The notes below the pieces were generated by a model, which saw nothing but the letters and a program-made list of their open reading frames with translations, did not search any database and was not told the DNA's origin. Both the position numbers and the translations under genes were made by a program. From NCBI GenBank assembly GCA_947685225.1, contig CANTUV010000011.1, forward strand, positions 63,910,501-63,974,500: a stretch of DNA of 64,000 nucleotides, in the 5' to 3' direction. Of the stretch, positions 46,654 through 59,200 are shown one piece after another. This stretch comes from Garcia nutans. Lineage: Eukaryota; Streptophyta; Magnoliopsida; Malpighiales; Euphorbiaceae. Every line of letters begins with the position of its first letter. Positions within the stretch are counted from its first letter, which is position 1.

Positions 46654-49600
46654 ATAGGGTTTTGGGCAAGGATATTTACCCCACAAAAAATATTGATGCA
46701 CCCTCAATTTATTAACACACCCCATCTATAAAATTCAAATTATAATTTTTTAGCACTGCAATCTATTAAAAAACCATAAACCCTTTATATCATTATATCC
46801 AATATTGATTTATATACCTCACCATTAACTTATCTCTCTCAAAAATTCCACCTATTGACCTACCTTTTAAAAATTCAATATTAAAAGAAGCTTACATTCT
46901 TTATTGAGAATCCAACAACAAAGGAAGAAAAATTTAGTACCAAAAGAAAAAAATTCACCTTCTCTCAAAAGGATTCAATAATATTCAGCAATCACTCAAG
47001 GAATATAGTATTTTGTTGAGTAGGATAAGTGAGACAAAATTATACAAAATTACTATGATAGTTGAATAATAAAATATGTTCACCAAATCAAAACTGAAAT
47101 TTAAATTTATTTCACTAAAATAAGAGTTAAATATTTATTTATGTTTGGCTACAATTTAATGAACAATAGAAAATATTTAAAAATATATAATTAATTATAT
47201 TAATTATTCATCACCTTTAAAACTATTCGGATAACATGATCACTTAATTTCATTTATAGTCTTTAAACTACTAAATAATTTATCTTAAATTCTTTTTGGT
47301 GAACACAAAATTCATATTTTTTTTTTCATATTTAAGCTTTAAATAATAAATGAGTGGGTGGAATAATTGAAAGGTTATTTAAGAATTAGAAAAGTGAAAA
47401 AAAAAAGAATTTAAATAGATTGTGTAACATCCCCTGACAATTCTGTCAAAAAATTGCCTAGAAAATATTACTTAATAAATTAATCATTCTTATAATAATC
47501 CAGTATACACTATTGCAATAATGATCTAATTAAAAATTTTAAACTTTGAATGCATATTTTTTCCCATACTTATAAATATGTACAATCTTTCAATAAGCTA
47601 ATACAAACTATACAATATGTCTATATAACATTCCACACTTACAATATATAAAAGATCATAATCCGCTTTGTACATATCTCTAGAAAATTACTTTTTACCA
47701 TTTCTCACTATTGCTCTGGCCCATATGTCTGCATGTCAGAACTAAGCTTATCACTTAATGGTGCTTGTATATACATTTTTGCGATTCAATATTAAAGAAA
47801 GTAATCATAATAACATAAAAATTATTCATTTTGCACTTTCTATGTTTTACAATAATCTCTCTCTTATCAATTTAACACATAAAACATTTTCAATTAATTT
47901 AACTTTTAAAATATTGTCATTCAATTCAATATATATATATGTATGTATGTATATTTAACAATAACATTTTGTTTATCATTCTTATAGTATTCAACTTTAA
48001 TATTATTTTAACCATTGTCACTTTTTCAATACAAATTATCATATACACTCGATATTTACATTCTCATACTATAACTATATTACCAATATACTTTATTATC
48101 ATTGCACTTTTATTATTTTATAAGCCACTATAATTATATTATTAATACACTTTATTATCATTATACTTTTGCTATTGCATTTTTACTCAATGTAAACTGT
48201 GTTTTAAATTCTAGATTCGGATAACAGGTCACTAATGGCAAGTGATTGCCTATTTTATAGAATTTGGCCAATGACTTACTATGGCACGAATGTCCACTAT
48301 AAAAAATGGGATCAAAGATCCTCTATAATGCAAAGCGTTTACTGTTGGCATGAAAGCCAATATTTCTAGGACATAAAAGGTCCTTTATGTCATAGAGTGT
48401 CCACTATCACTTTGAATTTTTACCCTTTGACTAGCCATTTAATCTGAACACTAGGTTTACTACAGTATCATTGGGAAATATACTTATTTTATTCTTTCTT
48501 TCAGATTTACACTTTTCACAATACCATGGACTTATCTTCACTTCGATTAGTTTATTCTTTCTAACTCAATACGCTTCATAATTTACCATTTTCTCTTTGC
48601 GATATTATATATATATAATTTCTATACACTGTCTATATCATGTATATATAAATATTTATACATATATGTTTTGCACTTAATTCACTTTTTCGTAATAAGT
48701 ATTATCATCTCTCTTTGCTAAGTTTTTAGTTTTCTTAATTTGCACTAGGATTCAAACATTATATCATTTTCGAATTTCAGGATATAGGCGTTTGGTGTTT
48801 TAGAACCATGCTAGTGCAATTCAATTCATTTTTATCTTTTGCAAAAGAATTTACACAACACAACAGTGCCAATTAGAATGACACATCTGTGCATATTACA
48901 TAACTATTATTTATTACTTATTCACTACTAACTTTACTCTCGCTTCAATTGATTAATTATATCAAGCTTAGTTAAATAGGATAGTTCAGTCAAAAACACT
49001 TCAATACGAGAAAATACTCTTCTAACAATTGTAAGCTCTTTCATATCTCAAAAACATTACTTTTCTATCGTCATCACAAATATACTTAACACTTCACGAT
49101 TAACTCCATTCATTCAAGCCAAATAAACAAATTTTGAATTTCTAGGAATGAAATCAAATTCCAATCTAGATTACTATGAGTGAACCAATCCTACTAAATT
49201 CAATATATTTACATTAAATCACTTTATGTTAAACACTATAACTGCTCTACTCAAGATAATTCTTCGATAACTCTTCTCGCTATTATTATCTTTTCATGAC
49301 ACTTTCATTTTCATTATTTTTATACTCTTTAACTTATACACAACTTTATGAATATTACTCTACTTCACTGCAATATGATTTAGTCAATTCAACTTTCTCT
49401 ATAAAAATAATAGTCACTAGCCTCTTTTCCATCGCTTAATCATAAACAAGTATTTTTAAATATAACTTAACATTTCATCACTAATAAATTGATTTCACTT
49501 CAATCTTATAAACAATCATTCATTAATTACAAATACTTCTAGGATTTGTTCAATAGTTCACTACTAATTTCACCTACTTAAACCTATTTTGTGAAGGTAT

Positions 49601-51064
49601 AAAGAAATAGAGATACGCATGGACAGATACATGATCATGCGCATCACCGTTGAAATATCTTTTCAGAATTTGAAGGGCAAAAAATTTGCATAGGCAACTA
49701 ATAGAATTTATTTTTAAAGTTTTGAAGGATAAAAATGTGCACATATGCATGATTATGTAAATGATCATGTGCATCACTGGTAATATTTCTTTTTAATATT
49801 TTGAAAGCAGAAATATACATAAGTAGATGCATGATCATTCAAGTGATCATGCGCATCACTGATGGAATATTTATTTAAAGTTTTGAAGGGTAGATATTTG
49901 CACACGTAAATGCATGACCATGCGGATGATCATGCGTATTACTGCTGGAATTTTCTTTCACGATTTAACCAATAATTCAACCCAATTAAACCAATAGAGT
50001 TGTATCCAACCATCCAATACACACCTAAATTCAGGTCTCCATAACCCAAATATTCATCAAATCCTAAATTTACCAAATATCAACTTATTCATAACTCTAA
50101 ATTATTACTCATATATATGTTTCAATAACTTATTTTGAAACACAAATTTATTTAAGATCCATTAAATACTTTCTCTCTTCCTTGCAAAAGTAATTTTACT
50201 TTCAAGGAAACAACTATCAATAATCAAGTCTTTACAATTCACTTCAAATATAATTCTTTCACAAATAATTACATATAATCAAAGCACAAACTTCTTTAAT
50301 AATCAAAATCAAGATTAAATCAATTAATAGCAAAATAAATAATATACAAGCACTAACCTCACTTAAGTTACACTTCCATCATTTCTCTCTTCAATGGCTT
50401 ATTTAATGATGTTTTTTCTTGATGAATCTATAGCTTAAAGTAGCTAAAATCCATCAAAACTTAGTTTTTCTATGAAATCTCCATGTTTTCTATGCTAGAG
50501 AGTGGAAGAGGAAGAAAGAAAAGATGAAAATGATGATGAGTAATGAGTATGGCGATTTGGAAGGCAATAGAAGATACTAGAAATCTCTTCATATAGGCTT
50601 TAGGTTTTTATCCCATATACTCACTCATACTATAGTTACGGTATACTTTCTTTAATTAATTCTTAATTCAATTTTTAATCTTGTAAAACCGTAAAATTAA
50701 TTATTTTAACTAATTTAAAACCTCAATTATCCACATTTTACATTTCAATTATGGTACAATTTCATTTTAGGGTCATAAGAGCATTTTCATAATTTTTTTT
50801 CATTGAAAATCTTTTTCAAAAATACCGATATTATTTATACTCAGATTTAATTTTACACTTATTAGGACTTAGTCAACCTTATTACTATTAGTTTTAAATA
50901 CTCAAACTACATATAATATTATAATTAATCTAATGTATACTCATATATTCACTTAATGCAGAAAATCAGTACTTAAAATTTTTAGGGGTTAAAATGGGAG
51001 TGTGCAAAATGACTAGAGTGGATGTATTTATTGCTTTTGTGGGTATAACTATCCCCCACCCTAT
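46654..51064. mobile_element. 4.4-kb insertion with degenerate TIRs, probably holding a solo LTR
   Basis: The left edge (ATAGGGTTTTGGGCAAGG, then TTTACCCCACAAAA) and the reverse complement of the right edge (ATAGGGTGGGGGATAG, then TATACCCACAAAA) pair as a degenerate inverted repeat of some 90 bases. The host sequence on either side matches the upstream region of other SDR copies. Inside, TGTAACATCCCCTGACA at about 47423 resembles the start of a Tekay/Del-type LTR, and AGGGGTTA near 50985 could be its worn end. I see no long ORF. The composite reading (a TIR element split by a solo LTR) is an inference. Confidence 0.4.
49600..49950. repeat. Tandem repeat, about four units of 75-125 bp
   Basis: Four imperfect units each contain GATCATGNGCATCACTG-like cores (near 49635, 49765, 49845 and 49930), preceded by TTTTGAAGG and a GCATGA box. 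The cores contain short palindromes around TGATCATG. Non-coding. Confidence 0.6.
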
Positions 51065-51242
51065 AGTTTTTTTATTACCTTATTTGTAGATATGCCAACA
51101 GCACATATGACGAATGGATATAAAACATGCAATGTGTCTAAAAAAAATGAATTCTATAATGACGTCGTATGTGCAAAGTTGCAGACTGATTTCTCATGAT
51201 CAAATTCCTTTCATAGACTTGCAAGCATTACAATGTTTACTG

Positions 51243-51665
51243 ATTTAATTTTGGTGCAAACTGTAATAATAATAATAATACACGGTGAGATATAGTCTAA
51301 CAGTAAATACAACTTCCATCAATAATCCCAAGTTCAATTCTCTCATTCCCATATCACAATGCTAAAAAAAAGGTAATAATATCAAAAAGAATGAACTTGA
51401 TCCAGAAGGAAGAAGAGACCAGAAGGCCCACCATGTGGCAACAGAGCAAATTTCCCATATCACAATGATTTTAATTTTGGTGCAAACTGTAATAATAACA
51501 ATACACGGTGAGATATAGTATAACAGTAAATACAACTCCCATCAATAAACCCAAGTTCAATTCTCTCATTCCCATATCACAATGCTAAAAAAAAAAGGTA
51601 ATAATATCAAAAGGAATGAACTTGATCCAGAAGGAAGAAGAGACCAGAAGGTCCACCATGTGGCA
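51243..51665. repeat. Local direct duplication carrying the SDR2 3' end
   Basis: The segment 51243-51450 is repeated at about 51470-51665. Shared phrases include TTTGGTGCAAACTGTAATAA, CACGGTGAGATATAGT, TTCAATTCTCTCATTCCC and GGAAGAAGAGACCAGAAGG. The right copy contains the true stop and tail of SDR copy 6. The left copy is a dead repeat of that tail. Confidence 0.75.
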
Positions 51666-53500
51666 ACAGAGCAAATTTCACAGGATAAACAGCTGCTTCT
51701 TCCACAGTAAAGACGCCAATATTGTTGGTGTTATCTGTTTTCACATAGCCTGGACAGACACAATTAATGGAGGAACCTGGGAACGTTTTTGCCAGAATTC
51801 TTGTGTGAGCATGCAAGGCAACTTTTGAAATTGTATATGCTGATAGAAAAGTTGGCCACCCTTTTGATTCTAAGGAATCCTCCTTGAAATCTCTTAGAAA
51901 AACACTTAAAACCTCATCTATTCTCTCTTCTGAAAGCTCATCAACGTTGCTCAACACTTCTTTGGCCCATTCATTGCCTGTAAACTGAAATTTTCATATA
52001 CAAGGCATAGGAAAATGGAAAAATTACACTCTCTGGCCATGTTTAATAATTTTTTTTCATTTTTACTAGCAGTTTTAGTTATTTTGCAATAAATTTATAA
52101 GAAAGTCATAATAAATTATATAAATTCATAAACTCATAATAAAAGTATAATAAACTCATAATAAACCTAAAATAAACTCATAATAAACTATTTAAATTTA
52201 GTATTTTTATAAAAAAAATTATAAATTTTGGTAAATCTAAAAATATTTTTAACAATATGATAAATTTGAATTTTTTTTATTTTTTCTGATATTTTTATAA
52301 AGATCCCTATAAAAATTGTGTTAAATTATATCTAACAACCTAATTTACCAATAAGCTTTATGTTTATGGTAATATATCAAAGTAATTCAAAATGTTGAAA
52401 ATGCAAGAGTGAATAGCAACAAACTCTGGCTGCCTTTTTTGAAGGCGTGCCTGCTCGATCAGGAGCAGCTGAAAGCCTGAAACAATGGATATATAACTAA
52501 TTTGTGATTTCAAGGTAAATTTATTAGTATTATTACCTTGAGCGTTCCCATGGTGGAAGAAATATTCTTCTGCTAACTCATAATATGCTTCGGTTGTTCT
52601 TTTGGCTCCATAGTAGTTCGTGTTAATGCATTCTTCTGCTAACTCATAATTTTGAATTACTACTTTACTCCAAACATTTTGCAGATCTTCCTACATAAAA
52701 TGGTAAGCTACTTGAGAGTTTTTCATGAATAATCAGGGAGTTTAAGGGAAAGAAATAAACAGGACTTACCTCAGTACCAGAAATGCTCAAACCTGCTAAT
52801 TTGTTTGAGTCTAGAATTGTTCCTCCAACTCCTGCATTGTTCACCTGCACAGAGATTCAGTACTCATCTATCATGTTCATGTTGTTCTTTGTTTTCTGAT
52901 TTGAGCAGTTTTCAGCAACATTTACTAGAAGTTATTACTTTCCCTATTAGTCTAACATCTAGCAGCTTGAAAAAAGAAGGAAATAAAGAAATTGGTTATT
53001 AGACATACCAAAATATCAAGTTTTCCAAACTGGGTTTTGATGAATTCAGCCAGGGATGCCATGCTAGCAGGATCCAACACATCAAGCTGATGGAAAACTA
53101 TATGATCAGAAAGACTACACTCTTTCAGTTTTTCAACAGCTTGAAGACCTCTGTTCACATCTCTAGATGTCAGTGCCACCATAACCCCATGTGATGCTAA
53201 CAGTTTTACTATTCCCCATCCAAGCCCTCTGTTTGCCCCTGTAACAACTGCAAACCTGACAAAACAATAGTCCCCAAAAAACTGTAATCAGAGTGAACAT
53301 GGAAAGTGCTAAAATCAAACTCAACTCAACAAAACCTTAATTCCAAGTTAATTGAGTTCGGTTATATGGATTCTACTTTTTCACTCTGCACAATAAAAAG
53401 TCATATCTTTGGAGAGATAGTGCTGAAATCAAACTAAAAAGTAAAAACATGAAATCAAACTAAAAACATCTGAGGGGTACCTCTTTGTTGATTCTGCCAT
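51607..53500 (-). pseudogene. SDR copy 6 (divergent type), exon 4 rearranged
   Basis: Exons 53481-53500, 53009-53255, 52770-52844, 52537-52690 and 51607-51984, all with GT-AG borders. Recognisable: exon 1 MAESTKR, TGANRGLG, DVLDPASMASLAEFIK, VNNAGVGG, NYYGAKRTTEA, YTISK (catalytic YxxxK) and NCVCPGYVKTD. In exon 4, about 45 bases that should encode the strand leading to the catalytic Ser are replaced by about 22 bases copied from 60 bases upstream in the same exon (TATGAGTTAGCAGAAGAAT occurs twice). The exon is then 154 bases, not a multiple of three, so exon 5 is read out of frame. The other exons are intact. It is the likely parent of the SDR tails scattered through the array. Confidence 0.78.
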
Positions 53501-54780
53501 AATAGATGACAAGTTGATGAGCACTAAGACTGTAATGACCTTTTTTAAATTACCTGCTAATCCAAGAGATCAATTTCTCATAAAATTTCTCGTCCCAAGC
53601 AAAACGTAAAAATGGAAAAATAATCGACAAATGTATTGTCTGAACTGTTTGTTTTACTGTACCAAGTGTTTGGTTATTGGATTTTAAGATTCTTAATGTA
53701 AATTACTCCAATAACTACCTGACATCCTCTGGCAACTGTCCACATAACCTCTAATGTTGTCAATGGAAATTCTTAGGTTGGTTTAGAAGAAATTGCCAAA
53801 ATACTGCAGGACAACATTTGGCTTTGGCGATTAGAATAATTCAACATTGTACTGTCACATTTGCAGATCAAGCTTACTTAGTCGATGTACATTAATTGAA
53901 TTTTATCATTTCAACATTTTATTTGTAACTTAAAAATAAAAATTTTGAAAGATTTTTAATTCACTGCTCACTGCTTTGGAGACAACTTTAACATTGCTGA
54001 AAAGAATGGGCGAGATTACAGTAATGCAAATCTTATCATTATTTTTGTTTTCTAAGGAAATTAAAGCATTATTTATATTCATTATATATATATATATACA
54101 TTTATTAATTACATACGGAATGAAGACATATAAGATTCGAACTCAAAATCTAAATGAAAATAACACATTTTTGGCCACCAAACTATACTTTGATGTAGTT
54201 GTTTAGCAAAATTAGGTGAAGAAATTGTTAGCCAATACCACACTCTGTCACAAGCCAATAGTGCACAAAAAATATGCACCATATAACTTGTAGAAAACAT
54301 TGGCTTAAATTAAAGAATGGAACCACCTCCAGTGTTTAAAATTTCTGTCCAACATTTGTGAATTCTTACAGAAGACACCAAGAAAAAACTAAGTTAAACC
54401 ACAGTTTCAAGTATTCAAATTCAAGCCAACCTATCAGTTTGATTTGATTGCATCTCACTATCTTATAATAAATTAATAAAATAACATTATAAGAGAGAGC
54501 TAGCAATAATTTGATCTACCATTATGGCTCCTCAAGATAATAGGGCATGTACATGAATCAATGTTGTTACTAATAGATCATATAGTTCAAGCAAATGAAC
54601 TATAATATAATGGGAGGGTTTGTTCCTGCTTTCATTACTTGCCTCTCTACTTCTTTAGGTTAGCAAATTATAAATTCAGGAAAAACATGAAAAGTATAAT
54701 CTAGCTGCCTACAAAGAGCTTCAGGCTCAGGTTGCAGAAAAATAGCCTCAAATGTAAGAAAATAAAAGGTCAAGAAAGCC
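53501..54780. other. Spacer between SDR copy 6 and NAD-ME
   Basis: No gene recognised. The left part should hold the upstream region of SDR copy 6, and the right part the 3' UTR of the malic enzyme gene. A short TA run lies near 54085-54100. Confidence 0.5.
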
Positions 54781-56261
54781 TTATTTCTCGTGAACAAGTG
54801 GGCTGTAAACTGGGAACCACATATTGCGCGTTACATATTCCACAGTCTCTTCCTGCATCCACAAGCACAATAAAAATAACATTAGATGTCCTTCAAAACG
54901 TACATAAGACCTGTTTGTTTCACCTAATTTCTGTCATTCTAATTGTTTTTAAGTTGCAAACATATATAGGAAAAAAATGACCAGCATTCTTCTTCGTTTT
55001 AATGCTTGTTTATAATATTTATAGATACATCAATCATTTAATAGTAATGCTTCCTTGACCCATGCTCGTAGAAATGGTCCCTTTCCCTCTATCACTAATG
55101 GAGGAGATGATGCATTTTTTTCCATAATAACGTACTTTAGACATGCACTTGAGCTCTCTAGAGTTCACATCACCGTGTCCTTCTGCCAAATCCTCTTCGA
55201 CAGCTGCTTGCAGAACAGCTGCACCAACCTCTGCTGTAATGTGTCGAATACTGCATTATGCACATACATGGTATCAATGTACAGAAGGCAAAACCATCAT
55301 TGAAAGAGATCTGAGTCTCTGAAATGGAACCCATGCTAAACATTTTGAGACAATAAGTTCCAAAAAAGCCAATATAAAATATACCATATAGGTATACACC
55401 TATAATTTTTTGTCCTTCTACCTGCTACATAATTTTTTTTTTCTTCACATGCTAATAAATCATGATCGACATCCAACTATTGCTCAGTGGTACTATCAGG
55501 AACCATTAGATATTGAGTGCTCAAAATATTAATAAATCAAAAAATGTTCTCATTTGACACTAAATGAAGAATAAAGGCAAAGAATGATTTGTATTCACAT
55601 AAAGCTGACAATCAATTAATTACTCTTAATTAATAACCAAGAAGCAGGTTCTCATGTCATATTGCGTTCTTTTTTTATTTTCCAAATTGTTTAGTCAGAC
55701 TAAGGTCTGAATATTTTAGCAGGTAATAATAATTCTTTTTTAAAAAAATTAGTACCAGCATCCCTGCTGATGATGGTGGAAGTAGCAGTAGGCAGTAATG
55801 GTAGTTATCATGGTGGTGGTATGCATGTCCTTACCAGTGTTGCTGGAAGTGTCAAATTGTGATTCTTTAGCAATTGGTAATTATGATAGTTGTATCATGA
55901 AAAAATCAGACTAATTTTAGTACGGTTAAAGGATAGAAGTGGTAGAAATGGTATTATGCATATGGGTGGTGGCAGTAACATAGAGGGAAAAAATATATGT
56001 AAATGTATTTCTACAGAATTCATGAGAAACAACTTTTATAAGGAAAAATAACTGGAAACAAAATTTTTTTTCCAGGGAAACAGGAAGCAAGTTTTCATTG
56101 TCTTGAACATTAGTATACATTTTGAAGACTCGGGACTAGAAAACAAAGGATAATTTGACAGAAAACAAGGACTTGCTTAGTTATAGAAACTATTTTCTAT
56201 TTTCCTTTTCTAATTTTCCTTTTTCATTTTCCAATTTCTATATTTTCATTTTCCAAATTGA

Positions 56262-56294
<33 letters not shown>

Positions 56295-59200
56295 AAAGTT
56301 AAGATTCCTTTCCATTTAGAAGGTTCTCATAACTTCATTTCCATTTTCATTTCTAAGATTCTTTTTTTTTTCTTTTTTAATATCAAATATATAACTATTA
56401 TTTTCCATAACTCTTTATTTTAAAGGAGAGTTGAAAATATCATAAAATAGTTTTCCATAATATGGTATAATTTTGGAAAATTCGAAAAATTATTTTCAAA
56501 TTTTTTATTTAGAAAATTTTGATAACACAAAATTCTGATTTTCTATTTCTAGGAATAATTTTCTGAAAAACAGATTTTGTATTCCATAACTAAACAAGAC
56601 CTAAGACTCTAATTTTCAATTTATCAGTATTGTTTAAAAGATAAAACTATAGCCTTGCATCTACAAAAATTATTTTCTTAAAGACCAGCCCCAATCTTTC
56701 ACAAGTACCAAATTGATACCATGAACAGTGAGAAGAAAAAAAAAAAGGAAATCATGACCAATAAGAGCTGGAATTATCACCTATTAATAGATGGATATAG
56801 TATGCCCTTCCGGATTTCCTCGTCTGTAATGTAAGAAGCAAGGCTGAAAAAATAAAATCACATCAGTAATTCATGCCTCAAAAAAAAAAAAAAAGAAAAG
56901 AAAAAACTTCTGGTTATATGATCTCGTAAAAACAGGGGCCTAGTTTGCTTTTCAATTATCAAGATGATGTTTTCAACTGATAGAACGTGTGTTAATCTGA
57001 CAAAACAACATGCTATTACCCATCTAATTTGCCATGGATTCCTACCAAACATTTCACTAAGTTGATCAAGTTGCAAATATCACAATGCACAAGGATACAA
57101 GACTGAAACCCTCAATATTCATAACCACCTTCTAGAATATCTGCCAATCCAAAATTACAAGTGCACTAAAACAAATAAGAAAAGACTGCTGAATAAAAAT
57201 AGAACCCAACCCTCACAATAGAATTTCATGAATTTCACCCAATTTCTAGGCAGGAAGGCCATAATTCTATCCCATGATGGGGAATGGACACAAACTTCCA
57301 TCATTACTAATAGGAGTACACTAATTCCAGCATTTTTCTAAGCTTCTAGTTCTTTCAATAAAAGAATAACAGAGTTTTAGGTTTTGAGAAAGGAAACAAG
57401 CAGCAAGTTATTAATGTGAATACCATTCAGCAGCTGCATGCAACATTCCATCTGTTATAAAACGTGCACCTGAGAGAAGAGCTCCCAAACCAATCCTGAC
57501 AACAGGCAGCAGAATATACATAAAATATCAGCATTTAGACAACTGATAAAATTTCAGGAAATTAAATAATGAGGCAAGACTTACCCAGGAAACAGGTACA
57601 TGTTATTTGCTTGGTTTACATGCCCTACTTTCCCATTTCCTGCAAACACATACATGATTCTTGAGCCAATAAAAACTAGATCATCAAAGCAAGAAATTTA
57701 CACAGTAATTTAGATGCACTGACCATTAAATTTATAAAGAAAAAACTAACTTCCCCTGCCTTTCCGTCACCATATATATATATATAATATATGAATATCA
57801 TTTTACATCATTTTACATTTCAAAATGATATACCTCTGACAACCACTTAGTTTGGCATGTTTATCCAATGAAACAAAGTGTCAAGTTTTATAAAAACTCA
57901 ATAAATATATTGCAGATTTAAAGGGAAGATCAATGCATAAATACACCACAACTTAGGGTTCCTTTTGTAATTTCCCAATAGAGAAGCCCAATAATTACTT
58001 GCACCCATATGGGTCGAAATATTTCCAAATAAGATAAACATCCATGAGAACATAAAATACCAAGATCAATATTTCGAAATGGACTTCCACTTGCAAAAAC
58101 TATATTTTCTCCAACATGTTTGAAAGCGTCAGCAGCAGTGCATTCAGCTGTTCCAGAAAACACAGATAATATCAATAGAAGAACTAGTGCCTATATAAAT
58201 TGTTGAAGCTTGTGCCAAAAACAAACCATTCATGGTGGGGTTTGACATGGCAAAAATGGCAGGTTTAGTTGAATCAGAATCCCGCATGGCTCTCAGCACC
58301 TGATTCATATTCCAAACAAAATTTATATAAAAGAAAATCAGGAAAACTTTTCCATCTAGACAACAGATAGATAATGGCAATAAAAGTAAAAAGTAATCTG
58401 ACTAATGCATCTGTCTGCCGTCATAGCAACAAATTTAGTGCATTTTCAATGAATGTGCACTTCTGTCTCAACATTGAAGTTTACTTTACTTTTGAAGCAT
58501 ATTTTTGGGTAGTACATCAATGGCATGAAAAGAAAAGGTAAGGGCCTTCTGGACTTTCAAAAGTTCCTCTCATAAAAAAATATGGAGCCAAAACATTTAT
58601 AATCAGTTGATATGGTATGGAACATTGTAGCTAATTGCACATCCAAAATATTAGATAAAAGGAACTAAAAAATGATGCAGAACCACAAAAAAGACATAGC
58701 AAAAAGGATTTTACCTCCTCATTAAAGATCCCACCAACTCCAGACAAACCAAGAAGCACATGGGGCTTTAGCTTTTTAACCTGAACAAAATTTAGCTCTC
58801 AGCAAGCAGGACCTGTATAAAAAAATTAAAAAAAAAAAAACCAAAAAAAAGAGCATGCATATCTTTACAAGTAAGAAATCCAAAACTAAGTGATTAAAAC
58901 TAATGCATTTCATGTCATTAAGAATCCATCTTGTACTCGTTAAGGCTGTTTAAAGCAGCCCAAGGGAAATTTACCACTTCAACTAGACTAGCTCCCTCCC
59001 TAAGCCCCTCGACATCTTTTAAGTCTTTAGCAAATGGTTCTGCCGCGGGATCGATATTTTTCCTCTCTTTTGTGATGAGACCCTTCACCAGAGCAAATAC
59101 TAATAATGAGATAAAAAAAGAGGAAAAAATTCAAACAAGAGGAAGTAAATAATAGAAAAAGATGATCCCATGAAATGTTTATGATGCATGATGCATCAAT

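Noticed and set aside
47758..48133. Two overlapping hydrophobic ORFs (Ile/Phe-rich) that look like membrane peptides
   Set aside because: They are low-complexity translations of AT-rich DNA with no start context or homologous family.
49600..49950. Regular repeats that might suggest a CRISPR-like array
   Set aside because: The units are imperfect, lack unique spacers of constant length and sit in a plant nuclear transposon-like insertion.
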